Assembly: GCA_028707175.1 (NCBI GenBank)
Contig: JAQTUV010000004.1
Coordinates: forward strand, 62,001 to 126,000
Length of the DNA: 64,000 bases
Source of the DNA: Sideroxydans sp.
GTDB lineage: Bacteria; Pseudomonadota; Gammaproteobacteria; Burkholderiales; Gallionellaceae
Direction: 5' to 3'
Position numbers and translations under genes: made by a program. Numbering within the stretch: the first letter of the stretch is position 1; the number at the start of each line of letters is the position of its first letter. Of the stretch, positions 43,129 to 50,600 are shown piece after piece. The notes under the pieces were generated by a model that saw only the letters and a list, made by a program, of their open reading frames with translations, was not told the DNA's origin and did not search any database.

Positions 43129-43455
43129 TCAAGCCTGCCAAACACCGAACCCCGCCTCACGCAGATCGATCCCCAACGCTACTTCTTTATCAGCCGCCTC
43201 ATCGTAGCCCATTGGGTTGTAGGCTTCGTAAAGGTCTGGCATCAGCATCAGCCCATATTGTTTGACGTAGCGATTGGATTGAATGCCAGCTTTGTGCTTA
43301 TCGAAGCGAATGTCGGGATCAAGCCCTGTCATGCCCACATACACACAAGGCTTCCCTGTGATGTATTGCGGATTACATTTTTTGAATTTTGCTTCGTATA
43401 ACACGTCTTTAGAGAGCTCGATGACATAGACGTTGTAGTGATTGCGCTTGGACAT
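43129..43455 (-). CDS. GIY-YIG-like small nuclease-domain protein
   Basis: A 108-residue protein with a GIY-YIG-like pattern: HYNVYVIELSKDVLYE, PCVYVGMTGLDPDIRFDKHK and QYGLMLMPDLYEAYNP, ending with a Glu-containing ALGIDLREAGFGVWQA helix. The VYVGMT, Arg in IRFDKH and Glu in the C-terminal helix fit the GIY-YIG catalytic set. The start is ATG 43455 (MSKRNHYNVY); the longer open frame overlaps the MFS stop. Cellular role unknown. Confidence 0.75.
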   Translation of the reverse strand: MSKRNHYNVYVIELSKDVLYEAKFKKCNPQYITGKPCVYVGMTGLDPDIRFDKHKAGIQSNRYVKQYGLMLMPDLYEAYNPMGYDEAADKEVALGIDLREAGFGVWQA

Positions 43456-43477
43456 GATGAACGCTCGACGAGCAAAA

Positions 43478-44770
43478 TTAATCTCGCGTGATGTAGGTGC
43501 AATACGTCTCACGAATAAAGAAAGTAGCCAGTAAGCCCATCACAGAAAAACTCATCAAGATAACAATTCCATAACGGTAATCTGACAGGGCCAGTGGCGA
43601 CAGACTTCCTGCGTGCGCATGATCAATCGCCCATCCCACTAGGGGCTGCATGATGGCTGTCCCCATGAATCCGCCGATATTCACCACGCTAGTCGCCATG
43701 CCGGATAGCGCATGAGGATTAACCTCTTTTGCACATGACCAACTCAAGGTAAAGCTGGGGGCACACAATCCCATCACTAGAAACAAGACATAACTTGCCG
43801 CTGAGCTCATCTCTACACCGAACAACATCGGCAACCAACACAAGCTGTATCCCAAGGCACCGGCGATCATCAACGGTTTACGCCTCCCCAAGCGATCCGA
43901 CAGCGTACCGATGAAGAATGCACCGATGGCGAAGCCCGCCAATAACAATGTGGTGTGATCGGTCGCCGCCGCTCTATCCATACCGTACACATCACGCAAG
44001 AAAGGCACAGCCCACAATCCCGCAAAGGCAAACAAGGAACCCGCCAACCCCATATTCACCCACAGCCCCGGCCATGTCGCACGATTCTTCAACACCGTAC
44101 GTAAGCCGTCGAACCAATGTCCCTGATGCGCAGGGTGTGCGGTCTTACCATCTAATTCACGCATCGTTGGCAAGCCAACATCGCTTGGCTGGTTGCGCAC
44201 CAGCCACCAATCCAGCACAGCCAACACCAAAGAAACCACGCCGACCACAACAAACACGGTGCGCCATGAAACAAAACCCAATGCCCAAGCCAAAGGTGCT
44301 GCGGCCAGCAACGAGCCGACGTTACCCATCAAAATGGTAGCGCCCGTCATCGTTGCAAAATGTCGGTCATGGAACCAAGACGCATTCAATTTCAGCAACG
44401 CAATAAACGTCACTGACACACCCAACCCCACCAACAAACGCCCCATCGACGCGATCGTTAAGGTATCGGCCATCCCCAGTAAGATAGAGCCGATCCCTGC
44501 GACCAATCCGCCTAATGCAACAACCTTACGCGAACCCATTGTGTCGACCAGCACGCCCGTGGGGATCTGCATCAACATATAGACGTAAAAGTACGTTGCC
44601 GCTAGACCGCCTAATTCAGCCCCACTTGCGTGAAACGTCTCTTGCAATTCCGTCGAGATCGCTGCGGGTGCAAAACGGTGAAAGAAAGACAACACATAGG
44701 CTAGACCAACAATGACGAATGCCGTCCAGCGCAGACGGGTGAGCCGACTATTTTGTTTGCTGTCTAACAT
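43478..44770 (-). CDS. MFS transporter (12-TM, MFS_1 type)
   Basis: A 430-residue major facilitator with twelve hydrophobic segments. The signature loop after TM2 is GVLVDTMGSRKVVALGGLVAG, and the equivalent after TM8 is GTLSDRLGRRKPLMIAGALGY. The N-terminal VLSFFHRFAPAAISTELQETF is shared with nitrate/hexuronate or peptide-type MFS proteins of unclear substrate. It is 22 bp upstream of the GIY-YIG protein gene on the same strand; whether they are linked is unclear. Confidence 0.92.
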   Translation of the reverse strand: MLDSKQNSRLTRLRWTAFVIVGLAYVLSFFHRFAPAAISTELQETFHASGAELGGLAATYFYVYMLMQIPTGVLVDTMGSRKVVALGGLVAGIGSILLGMADTLTIASMGRLLVGLGVSVTFIALLKLNASWFHDRHFATMTGATILMGNVGSLLAAAPLAWALGFVSWRTVFVVVGVVSLVLAVLDWWLVRNQPSDVGLPTMRELDGKTAHPAHQGHWFDGLRTVLKNRATWPGLWVNMGLAGSLFAFAGLWAVPFLRDVYGMDRAAATDHTTLLLAGFAIGAFFIGTLSDRLGRRKPLMIAGALGYSLCWLPMLFGVEMSSAASYVLFLVMGLCAPSFTLSWSCAKEVNPHALSGMATSVVNIGGFMGTAIMQPLVGWAIDHAHAGSLSPLALSDYRYGIVILMSFSVMGLLATFFIRETYCTYITRD

Positions 44771-44800
44771 GAGGATGATCCAAAAATAGCAGTGACAACA

Positions 44801-45526
44801 TTAAGAGCCCAGCAACTGAATACTCCAAAATACGAGGAAGCCGCTAAATAAAACGAGCGTAGAAATTGGTTTCTCTTCGACCTCATGCGCCTCCATCAAG
44901 AGCTCCTCTGTCACTAGGTATAACAAAGCGGCAGCACTGAATGCCAAGGCCGCGCCAATGACCGCATGAGGTGCATCCGCCAACGCATAGTTACCCACAA
45001 CGGCAAAGGTTAATACCGTCGCCCCCAATGCACCAGAAATGGCAATGATGCGCCACCCAGACAAAGCCTCCGAAGTCAGCGCCAAGCCTAGAAACAGCAA
45101 CTCGACTGACAAACCGAGCGCCAAAATCATGCCCGTCTCACCTCCGGCCGCAAAGCCGGCACCAATGATGAAACCATCCGTAGCCACATCAATAAAAGTA
45201 GCGAGCAGCAATCCTGTACTCATATTTTTTGCTGCATCGACACCCCTAAGCGTCGCTTGATGTTCCAGCCGCATCGTCCATAGCTTCAGCCCATACATGA
45301 ATAGACTACCCAAGGCAAAAGCACCGATGAGCACTGGGCCCGGCGCATGCTCTCGACTGATCTCGGGTAACAACTCGACAGCCAATGCGGCCAACACCAC
45401 ACCCGCAGCAAAGTGCTGAATCAGACTACGCGTTTGGTGACTAGGACTCCATACAGAAGCCATGACCCCGCCCGATAATGCAACGATAGCGGGGATAGCC
45501 ATAATTAATAAGTTATGCGAGTCCAT
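44801..45526 (-). CDS. ZIP-like membrane protein lacking canonical metal ligands
   Basis: A 241-residue eight-TM protein with ZIP topology (SRSLIQHFAAGVVLAALAVELLPE at TM2, ATFIDVATDGFIIGAGFAAG at TM4, GLSVELLFLGLALTSEAL at TM5). In genuine ZIPs TM4 has HNxxDG and TM5 HExPxE; here the TM4 His/Asn are Asp-Val-Ala-Thr-Asp and TM5 has Ser-Val-Glu. Metal binding may therefore use other ligands (Asp, Glu) or be lost. Some annotated relatives are called divalent heavy-metal transporters. It is the last gene before the Grx4 gene on the same strand. Confidence 0.8.
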   Translation of the reverse strand: MDSHNLLIMAIPAIVALSGGVMASVWSPSHQTRSLIQHFAAGVVLAALAVELLPEISREHAPGPVLIGAFALGSLFMYGLKLWTMRLEHQATLRGVDAAKNMSTGLLLATFIDVATDGFIIGAGFAAGGETGMILALGLSVELLFLGLALTSEALSGWRIIAISGALGATVLTFAVVGNYALADAPHAVIGAALAFSAAALLYLVTEELLMEAHEVEEKPISTLVLFSGFLVFWSIQLLGS

Positions 45527-45551
45527 TTAGGTCACCAAATCACGTCAAAAA

Positions 45552-45881
45552 TCAAGCCGTAGCGGCTTCGATCAGGGTTTGCAACTCGCCTTGTTCATAC
45601 ATCGCGACCATGATGTCAGAACCACCGATCAACTCACCTTTGATGTAAAGCTGAGGGAAGGTTGGGAAATCCGCGTAGAACTTCAGATAGTTCCAAGCGC
45701 CTGCATCTTCTAACACGTTCACCGCAACGTATTTCGTCACGCCACATACTTTCAGCACCTGCGCTGCACGGCCTGAGAATCCGCATTGGGGGAATTGTGG
45801 TGTGCCCTTCATGTACAACACGATAGGGTTCTCGGTGACCGTCTTTTTAATGATGTCTAATGCGATTTGTTTTTCGTCCAA
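45552..45881 (-). CDS. grxD: Grx4-type monothiol glutaredoxin
   Basis: A 109-residue CGFS monothiol glutaredoxin. The active-site motif KGTPQFPQCGFSGRA contains the conserved Cys, and the C-terminal GGSDIMVAMYEQGEL matches the GSH-binding Grx4 group. These proteins bind and transfer [2Fe-2S] clusters and work with BolA proteins in iron-sulfur and iron regulation. The start is a TTG at 45881 with GGAG seven bases upstream. The BolA gene lies 15 bp upstream on the same strand, supporting a functional pair. Confidence 0.97.
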   Translation of the reverse strand: MDEKQIALDIIKKTVTENPIVLYMKGTPQFPQCGFSGRAAQVLKVCGVTKYVAVNVLEDAGAWNYLKFYADFPTFPQLYIKGELIGGSDIMVAMYEQGELQTLIEAATA

Positions 45882-45896
45882 TTTGATTCTCCAAAA

Positions 45897-46133
45897 TTAT
45901 TTGTTTGCCCATTGCGTAGGCGTCATCGTCTTCATCGACAAAGCATGGATCTTTTCCATCTTGTCACCCAACACCTGATACACCAACTTGTGCTGCTGCA
46001 ACATGCCTTTACCTTCGAACGCTTTACTCACGATCACCGCCTCAAAATGGCGACCATCGCCTTCGACTTGGATGTGCTCACACTCAAGTCCTTCCAATAT
46101 GAATTCCTTCACGTTATCCGGTGTTACTTTCAT
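45897..46133 (-). CDS. BolA family protein
   Basis: A 78-residue BolA/IbaG-type protein. The start ATG at 46133 (MKVTPDNVKEFILEGLE) is preferred over the longer open frame. The BolA core is VEGDGRHFEAVIVSKAFEGKGMLQQHKLVYQVLGD, with the FxGKxxLxxHxxVYxxLG pattern including the conserved His. BolA proteins bind Fe-S clusters together with CGFS glutaredoxins; the adjacent grxD gene fits this. No transcription-factor role should be assumed. Confidence 0.95.
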   Translation of the reverse strand: MKVTPDNVKEFILEGLECEHIQVEGDGRHFEAVIVSKAFEGKGMLQQHKLVYQVLGDKMEKIHALSMKTMTPTQWANK

Positions 46134-46174
46134 CTCAAACCTTTCCAACTTCTACAGGGGGCGCGATTATCCAT

Positions 46175-47071
46175 TCATACCCCCATCAACAACAACCACA
46201 ATGGAAGTGTGACCACCGCCAGCAAGGTGCTCAACATGATTTGCGCCGCGATGGTATCGCCATCCGCCCCCATACGTTTTGCCAGCACATACGCCACCGT
46301 AGAAACAGGCAAAGCTGCCATCAGCACCGCGATGTGTAGATACACATTCGTCAAACCGAACCCTACGCCCAAGCCCCATGCGATAGCAGGTATTGCCAGC
46401 AACTTCACCGCCACGCCGTACCATAAAGTGCCTTGATGGGCATGCAAGCCCTGTATGCGCAACCCCGCGCCCACCGCGATCAAGCCCATCGGCAACGAAG
46501 CCTGTGCCAACAAGCTCAATGTCTTGTCGAACATCTGCGGCAGATGCAAGCCTGCAAGACTGAAGGTGATCCCACCCGCCGTCGCCAGAATGAGGGGATT
46601 GAGTAATATCTCCTTCAGCCAATGGCTCTCGCTGTGGCGCGCCAACATCAACACCGAAGCCACATTGGCGACGGGCACCATGAATCCCATCAATAGCCCG
46701 ATTGCCGCCAAGCCCTCATTGCCGTGGACACCGCCCGCGATAGCCAAGCCAACATAACTATTGAAACGGAATGACGATTGAAACGTGGCAGAAAAAACTT
46801 TGTCGGGCGCATGGAACACCCACTTCGCCGCATAACCCAAAGCGATGCCTGCCCCCATGTAAAGCAGCGCGACAATCAGCATCGGCGTCGCCGCACCAAA
46901 GTCGATCTGAAAATGCGAGAGTGAACTGAACAGTAAGGCGGGGAAGAAGAGGTAGTAGATGAGCCTATCGAGTTGCGGCCAGAAATCTTGGCTCAGACCG
47001 AACCAGCGGCGCATCGCCGTACCCAACAAAATCAACAGGAAGATGGGGAGGATGACTTGGACGACGGCCAT
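46175..47071 (-). CDS. AEC family (auxin efflux carrier-like) transporter
   Basis: A 298-residue transporter of the AEC/BASS superfamily with ten hydrophobic segments in two inverted halves (VILPIFLLILLGTAMRRWFGLS, FQSSFRFNSYVGLAIAG, GVTFSLAGLHLPQMFDKTLSLL, LAIPAIAWGLGVGFGLTNVYL). It is the usual length. Bacterial AEC members transport malate, malonate or other anions, or are of unknown substrate. The gene starts near a set of 20-bp tandem repeats. No regulator is adjacent. Confidence 0.92.
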   Translation of the reverse strand: MAVVQVILPIFLLILLGTAMRRWFGLSQDFWPQLDRLIYYLFFPALLFSSLSHFQIDFGAATPMLIVALLYMGAGIALGYAAKWVFHAPDKVFSATFQSSFRFNSYVGLAIAGGVHGNEGLAAIGLLMGFMVPVANVASVLMLARHSESHWLKEILLNPLILATAGGITFSLAGLHLPQMFDKTLSLLAQASLPMGLIAVGAGLRIQGLHAHQGTLWYGVAVKLLAIPAIAWGLGVGFGLTNVYLHIAVLMAALPVSTVAYVLAKRMGADGDTIAAQIMLSTLLAVVTLPLWLLLMGV

Positions 47072-47146
47072 GGCTGTACGTTACCTCCCGCAGAGAAGAC
47101 GTGCCGAGCGGGATGCCCGACACATTGGCTACTTTTGGAAATGCGA

Positions 47147-47206
47147 ATTCATTTCCACGTTCGCGAATTAATTTCCCCGTTCGCAGATTCATTTCTCCGT
47201 TCGTGG
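47147..47206. repeat. Three 20-bp tandem direct repeats
   Basis: ATTCATTTCCACGTTCGCGA, ATTAATTTCCCCGTTCGCAG and ATTCATTTCTCCGTTCGTGG are tandem at 47147, 47167 and 47187, differing at a few positions. They lie upstream of the AEC gene start and run into the next REP-like copy. Confidence 0.85.
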
Positions 47207-47289
47207 TGAGCTTGTCGAACCATGAATGGCGAAATAAACAATCCATGGAGTTAAACTCAAAGCCCTTCGACAGGCTCAGGGCGAACCGG
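47200..47289. repeat. Paired REP-like copies (CCTTCGACAGGCTCAGGGCGAAC family)
   Basis: Copy A, TTCGTGGTGAGCTTGTCGAAC, is at 47200-47220 and copy B, CCCTTCGACAGGCTCAGGGC, is at 47263-47282, in opposite orientation. Related sequence is at about 8929-8951 (CCCTGAGCTTGTCGGAAGG) and 11174-11195. These are probably REP-like dispersed palindromes downstream of the FabMG-like gene. Confidence 0.65.
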
Positions 47290-47307
47290 ATAAATCAGCG
47301 CGACTGG

Positions 47308-48624
47308 TTAGTTATGCAGTTGATTAAGCTGCTTCGCAATCACGTCGTGGCTCAACCACAGCACAGGGCCGGATGGATTGGACGACTCGTGGAACATCAA
47401 CGGGCCCGTACCTTCCAACACCAGAGAGCTTAATACATCCGTCACCAGCGCATCACGGCTCTTGTGCATCTTGGTAATGTCATCGGAGGTGCCAATCATC
47501 ACGTCTGCCAACTCGGCCGAGTTCGGCATCGGCCATGCTTCAAAATTACGGAAGCCTGCCATCACGGTGCTGTCGTTGTAATCGTCAATCGTCTTCAACA
47601 ACCCTTCCAAGGTCTGGCCTTCTTGCAACACTTCACGACAAGCCGTCCATTGCGCTTCTGCCCACGCACCGCCGCCCTCTTGCTTCAATGCCTTCAGCAG
47701 TGGGAACAAGGAAAGCTCCACACCAACAAAGATGTCGGATGAATTAGTGCGGATCTCAGGGCAGTTGTAACAGGTGGCTTTGATACCGTTCGCCCACGCC
47801 TCCTCGGCGATGCGCTCCAAGCGCATCTTGGCTTTACCTTGCGTGTAGCTGGTATAGGTCTGCCATTGATATTTACCATCGATGAGAATCTCGGTGCCGT
47901 GATAACCGTAGGCTGTGTAACGCACTTGGCCGCCGGTCTTTTCTAAACGTGCGCGTATCGCGGCACTGCCTTCGATCAGATATTGGAAAGAGTTCGCCGT
48001 GACCTCATCGAAGTTCATCAAGATGAGCTTGCCCAGATCGCTGTTCAACAAAGCGCTGGATGACATGAAGCGCTCACCACGACCTTTGTAGATACGGTTT
48101 GCAATCGCCAAGAACACCTTCACCTTAGGAATACCACCCGCCATGGTGTGCGCAAAAAATGCATTCGCACCATCGGGAATCATGCCATCCAACTCGGCCA
48201 TCACCTTCGCCACGGAATCCTTGAAACGCTTCACGCCCACTTCGCGGCATTTTTCGATATGTGCAAAATCCAGCTTATCGTCTTGCCAAGTCTTCAATGT
48301 CAGCACATCCAACAAATCAGTCGGTGTCTTTTCGCCTGCAGGCGCATCCAAATCAAAACCCGCCATCAGCGGCACATTGATGATGCGCCCCCCCAGATTG
48401 GCTTCTGCGATGGCATGTTCTTCAGCAGTCAGCGCGCGCAATGCATTGTTCTCATCGCGACGGCCCACTGTGATACCCACGATCGTCATGCCCGCATTAC
48501 GCGCTTCATTGACCAAACCATTGGCGTAACCTCGACCGAATAACTCGCCGAACAACACAAATACATCGCCTTTACGGAAGATGTTGGACTGAGGAACGTT
48601 GCGCAGTGGAATAACGGATTTCAT
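47308..48624 (-). CDS. FabMG-like enoyl-ACP reductase family protein (tentative)
   Basis: A 438-residue protein. The N-terminus resembles a Rossmann fold (VFVLFGELFGRGYANGLVNEARNAGMTIVGITVGRRDEN) with an SDR-like glycine pattern, and the middle has a conserved FMSSSALLNSDLGKLILMNFDEVTAN and YTAYGYHGTEILIDGKYQWQTYTSY segment. From memory it matches a family annotated enoyl-ACP reductase FabMG in some databases, but I cannot verify that, and no catalytic Ser-Tyr-Lys set is obvious. It may be a nucleotide-binding oxidoreductase of unknown substrate. It is monocistronic on the minus strand. Confidence 0.55.
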   Translation of the reverse strand: MKSVIPLRNVPQSNIFRKGDVFVLFGELFGRGYANGLVNEARNAGMTIVGITVGRRDENNALRALTAEEHAIAEANLGGRIINVPLMAGFDLDAPAGEKTPTDLLDVLTLKTWQDDKLDFAHIEKCREVGVKRFKDSVAKVMAELDGMIPDGANAFFAHTMAGGIPKVKVFLAIANRIYKGRGERFMSSSALLNSDLGKLILMNFDEVTANSFQYLIEGSAAIRARLEKTGGQVRYTAYGYHGTEILIDGKYQWQTYTSYTQGKAKMRLERIAEEAWANGIKATCYNCPEIRTNSSDIFVGVELSLFPLLKALKQEGGGAWAEAQWTACREVLQEGQTLEGLLKTIDDYNDSTVMAGFRNFEAWPMPNSAELADVMIGTSDDITKMHKSRDALVTDVLSSLVLEGTGPLMFHESSNPSGPVLWLSHDVIAKQLNQLHN

Positions 48625-48756
48625 AACTTAAGACTCCAGTTTATTGATTGATGCAAAACAACAAAATTCATATTTCAAACGAAGGCCGTAATTGTACAGA
48701 ACCCACCAAGGGAAAGACTACGGTTTATTCAGCCGTTTCAGCAAACATCCCAATGC

Positions 48757-49095
48757 TCAAATTTCGCGCGACGGGGCGACTTCGACATCAGAATCGCATC
48801 CAATGCCTGCAGCCACTCGCTTGGACAGCCATCGCCCCACAGGATTGCGCCATCGCGTCGGCACGATGAAAGAAAAACGATCTGGGCAGACGACCATTCC
48901 ACACACATAACGATTCGTTTCAGGCTGCCAAAGTAATGCTCGACAAGTACCTTTGAATTGCAGCAAGAATACATAAGCGACCGGACACGGCTCAGCCGCA
49001 CAGCACACCCCACAGCCGTTGCACGGCACACCCCAAGCAGGCTTACTCGGCGCTGCTCGATGTAACTCGATGACCTGTGATTCAAATTCACTCAT
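48757..49095 (-). CDS. Small cysteine-cluster (YkgJ-like) protein
   Basis: A 112-residue protein with a YkgJ-type cysteine cluster, CNGCGVCCAAEPCPVAYVF, and another Cys pair in YVCGMVVCPDRF. It probably coordinates zinc or an Fe-S cluster. It is shorter than the YkgJ protein at 14763-15344 and has a conserved Trp-Arg C-terminal region (PTRWRNPVGRWLSKRVAAGIGCD). It is 18 bp downstream of pepD on the same strand. Function unknown. Confidence 0.8.
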   Translation of the reverse strand: MSEFESQVIELHRAAPSKPAWGVPCNGCGVCCAAEPCPVAYVFLLQFKGTCRALLWQPETNRYVCGMVVCPDRFSFIVPTRWRNPVGRWLSKRVAAGIGCDSDVEVAPSREI

Positions 49096-49113
49096 CTAAC
49101 TTCCAAGATCGGA

Positions 49114-50565
49114 TCAAGCTTTAGCAAGCGCCCGCAACACCGCCTGCAACAACTGCCAGCAATATGCTACCGATTCAATCTCCACCCGCTCTCCCGGCGC
49201 ATGCGCACCGCGAATATCAGGGCCGAAGGAAATCATATCGAGGTGCGGATGGCTTGCGGCTAACAGCCCACACTCCAGTCCTGCATGAATCACCTGCAAT
49301 GAGGCTGCCTGACCGAACTCCGCGCCATAGACCTGCTGGCACAAGGCCAACAAAGGGGAAGCAGGATTAGGCGTCCAGCCGGGATAGGCGCCATCTTTGT
49401 AAGCATACAAACCGTAGCTCGCAGCATGTGACACCAGTTTGTCCGCCAAAGCCTCTGCGCTGGCATCTTGCAAAGAACGAACTTTGAAAGTCGCCTTAAA
49501 CGCACCTTGCGCCAAGGCTAATACCCCCAAATTACTTGATGTCTCAGTCACGCCAGCGAAGTCTTCACTCATGTGAGAGACGCCATTCGTGGCTACATCC
49601 AAGAAGGTCAAGACACTATCACGCGTCGCCTGTTGCACAGCCTGCCCCACGGGCAAGTCATCCAAGTCATATGTAAACGACACTTTCGGGTCGCTTTCCG
49701 CAAAACGTTGTTGCCACGCCGCAAGGCGCCGCTCTACCCATGCATCCACACCTGACACAACAGACATCGGTAACGCACACACCGCAAACGCCTCGCGCGG
49801 AATGGCATTTCGTGCCGATCCACCTTTCATCTCGATGAGACGCAAATCGGTATGCGCCGACAGATCACGCAAGGCTTCCACTAACAACTTGATGGCATTG
49901 CCGCGCCCAAGATGAATGTCAATTCCAGAGTGACCTCCACGCAAGCCCGACACATCGAAACGCACGATGGCATAGTCTTCAGGAATCGCGACTTGAGCAC
50001 ACTCGTTTCGCACCTCCACATCCACGCCCCCCGCACAACCCAAGTAAAAGTGGCCCCATTCCTCCGTATCTAGATTGATGAGCAACTGCCCCTGCAACGT
50101 ACCCGCAGCTAAACCGCGTGCCCCATCCATGCCTGACTCTTCATTCACGGTGAGCAACACTTCCAGTGCAGGATGCGGCAAATCAGGTTCTTCTAGCGCC
50201 GCCAAAGCCAGCGCCACACCAATGCCGTTGTCCGCCCCTAAAGTGGTGTGCTCTGCAATCAGCCATCCCTCACGCACCACGGTTTGGATGGCATCACGCT
50301 CAAAGTCATGCACCGTTCCCGTATTCGCCTGACACACCATATCTAAATGGCCCTGCAGAATGACGCCAGGAGCCGCTTCATAACCAGCAGTCGCCGGCTT
50401 CTTCAAAATGAGATTCCCTACGCCATCAACCACATTCTCAATGCCACGCGCTTCGGCCCACGCAATGAGATGTTGTTTTAAAGCGGCTTCATGAAGCGAA
50501 GCACGCGGGATCGCACACAGCGTGGCGAAGTGAGACCAGACGGATTGAGGATGTAAATTTTGCAT
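49114..50565 (-). CDS. pepD: Cytosol nonspecific dipeptidase (aminoacyl-histidine dipeptidase) PepD
   Basis: A 483-residue M20 family dipeptidase, normal length for PepD. Metal-ligand motifs are GVILQGHLDMVCQ, AEHTTLGADNGIGVALALA and LLTVNEESGMDGARGL, with a further His-Asp motif in LRGGHSGIDIHLGRGNA. The family hydrolyses Xaa-His and other dipeptides and needs a divalent metal. The enzyme is cytosolic, with no signal peptide. It is followed by the small cysteine-cluster gene and preceded by ycaO. Confidence 0.96.
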   Translation of the reverse strand: MQNLHPQSVWSHFATLCAIPRASLHEAALKQHLIAWAEARGIENVVDGVGNLILKKPATAGYEAAPGVILQGHLDMVCQANTGTVHDFERDAIQTVVREGWLIAEHTTLGADNGIGVALALAALEEPDLPHPALEVLLTVNEESGMDGARGLAAGTLQGQLLINLDTEEWGHFYLGCAGGVDVEVRNECAQVAIPEDYAIVRFDVSGLRGGHSGIDIHLGRGNAIKLLVEALRDLSAHTDLRLIEMKGGSARNAIPREAFAVCALPMSVVSGVDAWVERRLAAWQQRFAESDPKVSFTYDLDDLPVGQAVQQATRDSVLTFLDVATNGVSHMSEDFAGVTETSSNLGVLALAQGAFKATFKVRSLQDASAEALADKLVSHAASYGLYAYKDGAYPGWTPNPASPLLALCQQVYGAEFGQAASLQVIHAGLECGLLAASHPHLDMISFGPDIRGAHAPGERVEIESVAYCWQLLQAVLRALAKA

Positions 50566-50600
50566 AAAATAAATCGCTGCTTATCAAATTGAAAAACCGA

